Shown: positions 49,276 through 50,911 of the stretch, piece by piece | How positions within the stretch are numbered: the stretch's first letter is position 1 | Layout of the letters: each line of letters starts with the position of its first letter | DNA from: Acidobacteriota bacterium | Lineage (GTDB): Bacteria > Acidobacteriota > Terriglobia > Bryobacterales > Bryobacteraceae | Reading direction: 5' to 3' | NCBI GenBank assembly: GCA_005808475.1 | Contig: SYLY01000189.1 | Span: 1 to 50,911, forward strand | DNA length: 50,911 nt | The notes under the pieces: model-generated | Told to the model about the DNA's origin: nothing | The model's input: the letters and a program-made list of their open reading frames with translations, nothing else | Databases searched by the model: none | Position numbers and translations under genes: made by a program

Positions 49276-50911
49276 GACAACCTCACCGCGCTCAGCGGAT
49301 CCGACGGCTGCATGGACCGGTCCAACGCCATCCGCGCCCACAACTCGAGGACCATTCCGGTCCACAGCACACCCGTCCAGTCGCGTGCGCCGCAAGCGTG
49401 CTCGCGCAGCCGGTCGCGCATCCAGTCCGGCCGCAGCCAGCCTCGCGCCGCGAAATCGCGCGACTCGAACAACGCGCGAACGCTCTCGAGCATTGGACCT
49501 CGAAGCCATTCCGCCGCCGGCATCACGAATCCGCGCTTCCGCCGCCACACGGTCTTGCGCGGCACGTACCGTTCGGCGACGCGCTTCAGCAGGTACTTCG
49601 TGGTCAATCCTCGAAGACGCAGATGATGGGGAATCCGCGCGGCGTACTCGGTGAGAGCGTGGTCGAGCAACGGAGAGCGCGCTTCCACCGAATGCGCCAT
49701 GGTCGCTCCGTCCATCTTCGCGAGCAGTTGATCGGGCAGGTAGGCGCCGAAGTCCAACGACAGCACGCGATCGACATCGTCCTCGGCGGCCGCTTCGCGC
49801 CAGGCGGTCTCGTACCGTCCTCGCGCGTCCGCGCGTTCGGCCGCTTGGAGAAGAGGCGAAGCGTACGCCGCGGAGCGCCAATCCAGAAAGCCGCGATCGT
49901 AAGCGAACGAGTCCGCTCCGTCGCGTGCTCCGGCGCGCATGAGCATCGCCAGGGACCGCGGCGCGATCCGCGCGGGTCCGCCCGCCAGCGGACCGCGGAG
50001 GAATCCTGGGATCAGCCACCGGTACCAGCGCAGCACGCGAGCCACCACGGGCCGGGCATACCCGCCGAACAATTCGTCTCCGCCATCGCCGTTGATCGCC
50101 ACCGTCACATGTCCGCGCAATGCCTGCGCGACGCGGTAGGTGGGCGGCACGGAGACATCGGCCAGCGGCTGTCCGATGCGCCAGATCATGCGCGGCAGCT
50201 CTTCCATCGCGTCCGCGCCCAGCCTGTATTCGTGCAGATCGGCTCCCACCCGGCGAGCCACCGCCCGGGCGTGTTCGGTCTCGTCGTAGCGGCTGTCGTC
50301 GAAACCCATCACCACCGCTTGCACGGGGCGCGCCGACTCGCGCGCCATCATCGCCACGGCCAGACTCGAATCCACTCCGCCCGAAAGCAGCGCGCCCACC
50401 GGAACGTCGCTGACCATGCGTTTGCGAACCGCCGCGCGAACCAGCGCGTCGATATCGTCCACCAGTTCGTTCTCGCTCTTGTTCCACTTCGGTCCGAACT
50501 CGGCGCGCCAGTAACGCCGCGTCTCGAGCAGCCCGTCCGAGGCGCGGAATCGAAGCCAGTGGGCTGGCTCCAGTTGCCGCACTCCCCGGAACATCGTGAG
50601 CGGAGCGGGCACGGCCTGGAAGACCAGGAATGCGTCCACCGCTTCGAGATCGGGCGTGAACGAGCGGTCCGCCGCCGCGCGCAGCGCCTCGAGCGTCGAC
50701 GCGAACACCAGGCCGCCGGGCAGCGGCGCGTAGAAGAACGGCTTCTTCCCCGCGCGATCGCGCGCCGCCAGCAGTTCCCGTTTGGCTCCATCCCAGATCG
50801 CGAACGCGAACATGCCTTCGATCCGGCGCAGCAACCCTTCCCAGCCCCACTCCGCGTAGCCGTGGAGCAGCACCTCGGAGTCGGCTTGCGAGCGGAACTC
50901 GCGCGACCTCC
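49272..50911 (-). CDS. Asparagine synthase (glutamine-hydrolysing)-type amidotransferase, N-terminus outside the window
   Basis: At least 545 residues, open at the window end. The frame extends through FRSQADSEVLLHGYAEWG to the last base, so the catalytic Cys2 and roughly the first 60-80 residues lie beyond 50911. Present are the rest of the glutaminase domain (IEGMFAFAIWDG, RDRAGKKPFFY) and the synthetase domain with the ATP-pyrophosphatase loop LLSGGVDSSLA, MGFDDSRYDE, INGDGGDELFGGY and SVEARSPLLDH. In polysaccharide loci such paralogues are thought to amidate a sugar acid or other precursor rather than make asparagine. Closely similar amidotransferases occur in exosortase-linked EPS loci. 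Confidence 0.93.
   Translation of the reverse strand, partial: RSREFRSQADSEVLLHGYAEWGWEGLLRRIEGMFAFAIWDGAKRELLAARDRAGKKPFFYAPLPGGLVFASTLEALRAAADRSFTPDLEAVDAFLVFQAVPAPLTMFRGVRQLEPAHWLRFRASDGLLETRRYWRAEFGPKWNKSENELVDDIDALVRAAVRKRMVSDVPVGALLSGGVDSSLAVAMMARESARPVQAVVMGFDDSRYDETEHARAVARRVGADLHEYRLGADAMEELPRMIWRIGQPLADVSVPPTYRVAQALRGHVTVAINGDGGDELFGGYARPVVARVLRWYRWLIPGFLRGPLAGGPARIAPRSLAMLMRAGARDGADSFAYDRGFLDWRSAAYASPLLQAAERADARGRYETAWREAAAEDDVDRVLSLDFGAYLPDQLLAKMDGATMAHSVEARSPLLDHALTEYAARIPHHLRLRGLTTKYLLKRVAERYVPRKTVWRRKRGFVMPAAEWLRGPMLESVRALFESRDFAARGWLRPDWMRDRLREHACGARDWTGVLWTGMVLELWARMALDRSMQPSDPLSAVRLS

Noticed and set aside
1-50911. CRISPR arrays, tRNA/rRNA genes, insertion sequences or prophage
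   Set aside because: Looked for and not seen: no regularly spaced repeats, no tRNA-like TTCGA arms with matching stems, no transposase or integrase among the plausible proteins.

Overview
The window is high-GC and densely coded. Its gene content points to an acidobacterium of the Solibacter/Bryobacter type (inference). The evidence is two very large TonB-dependent receptors with an N-terminal carboxypeptidase-regulatory-like domain, four DUF1501 proteins, three DUF1549/DUF1553 proteins of the planctomycete-cytochrome class, and a Tat-exported sugar-phosphate-isomerase-like protein. No rRNA, tRNA, CRISPR array, insertion sequence or prophage gene was seen.

Layout. 1-475: 5' end of an ABC-transporter ATPase gene (minus). 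652-1239: an AT-richer parDE toxin-antitoxin module whose toxin gene is frameshifted by a 10-bp tandem duplication. 1433-2350: exported TIM-barrel isomerase-like protein. 2357-5877 (minus): a DUF1549/DUF1553 gene followed by a DUF1501 gene. 5949-8108: an ATPase fused to a TOPRIM-like domain (OLD/PARIS-like, possible defence gene) and a cupin. 8093-9745 (minus): an esterase fused to a beta-propeller. 9785-12612: kelch-repeat protein and S9 peptidase.

12677-25737 is a 13-kb, six-gene unit with overlapping or tightly spaced reading frames: TonB receptor, cytochrome-type DUF1549/1553 protein, DUF1501, TIG/pre-peptidase-domain protein, Ig-like/cytochrome-type DUF1549/1553 protein, DUF1501. It looks like one co-expressed envelope system of unknown substrate. 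25743-29118 (minus) encodes an exported amidohydrolase, an MBOAT O-acyltransferase and an SGNH-like partner, a likely polysaccharide-acetylation pair. 29202-34096 is a second TonB receptor unit with a 94-residue unknown protein and a fourth DUF1501. 34100-35880 (minus) holds a PQQ-type propeller protein and a small membrane protein.

35903-50911 (minus) is an exopolysaccharide/O-antigen cluster: amidotransferase (5' end outside the window), six glycosyltransferase genes (one a tandem double enzyme), a methyltransferase, two O-antigen polymerase/ligase-like membrane proteins, an acyltransferase and a Wzx-type flippase. All eleven junctions between its twelve genes overlap, so translation is probably coupled. 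Its promoter and the priming and export genes must lie beyond 50911.

Two start modes recur. Nine apparent transcription-unit heads have a TAnnnT-like -10 hexamer only 6-12 nt before the start codon and no obvious Shine-Dalgarno sequence, which suggests leaderless or nearly leaderless mRNAs. The two TonB receptor genes have a longer leader with a clear Shine-Dalgarno sequence.
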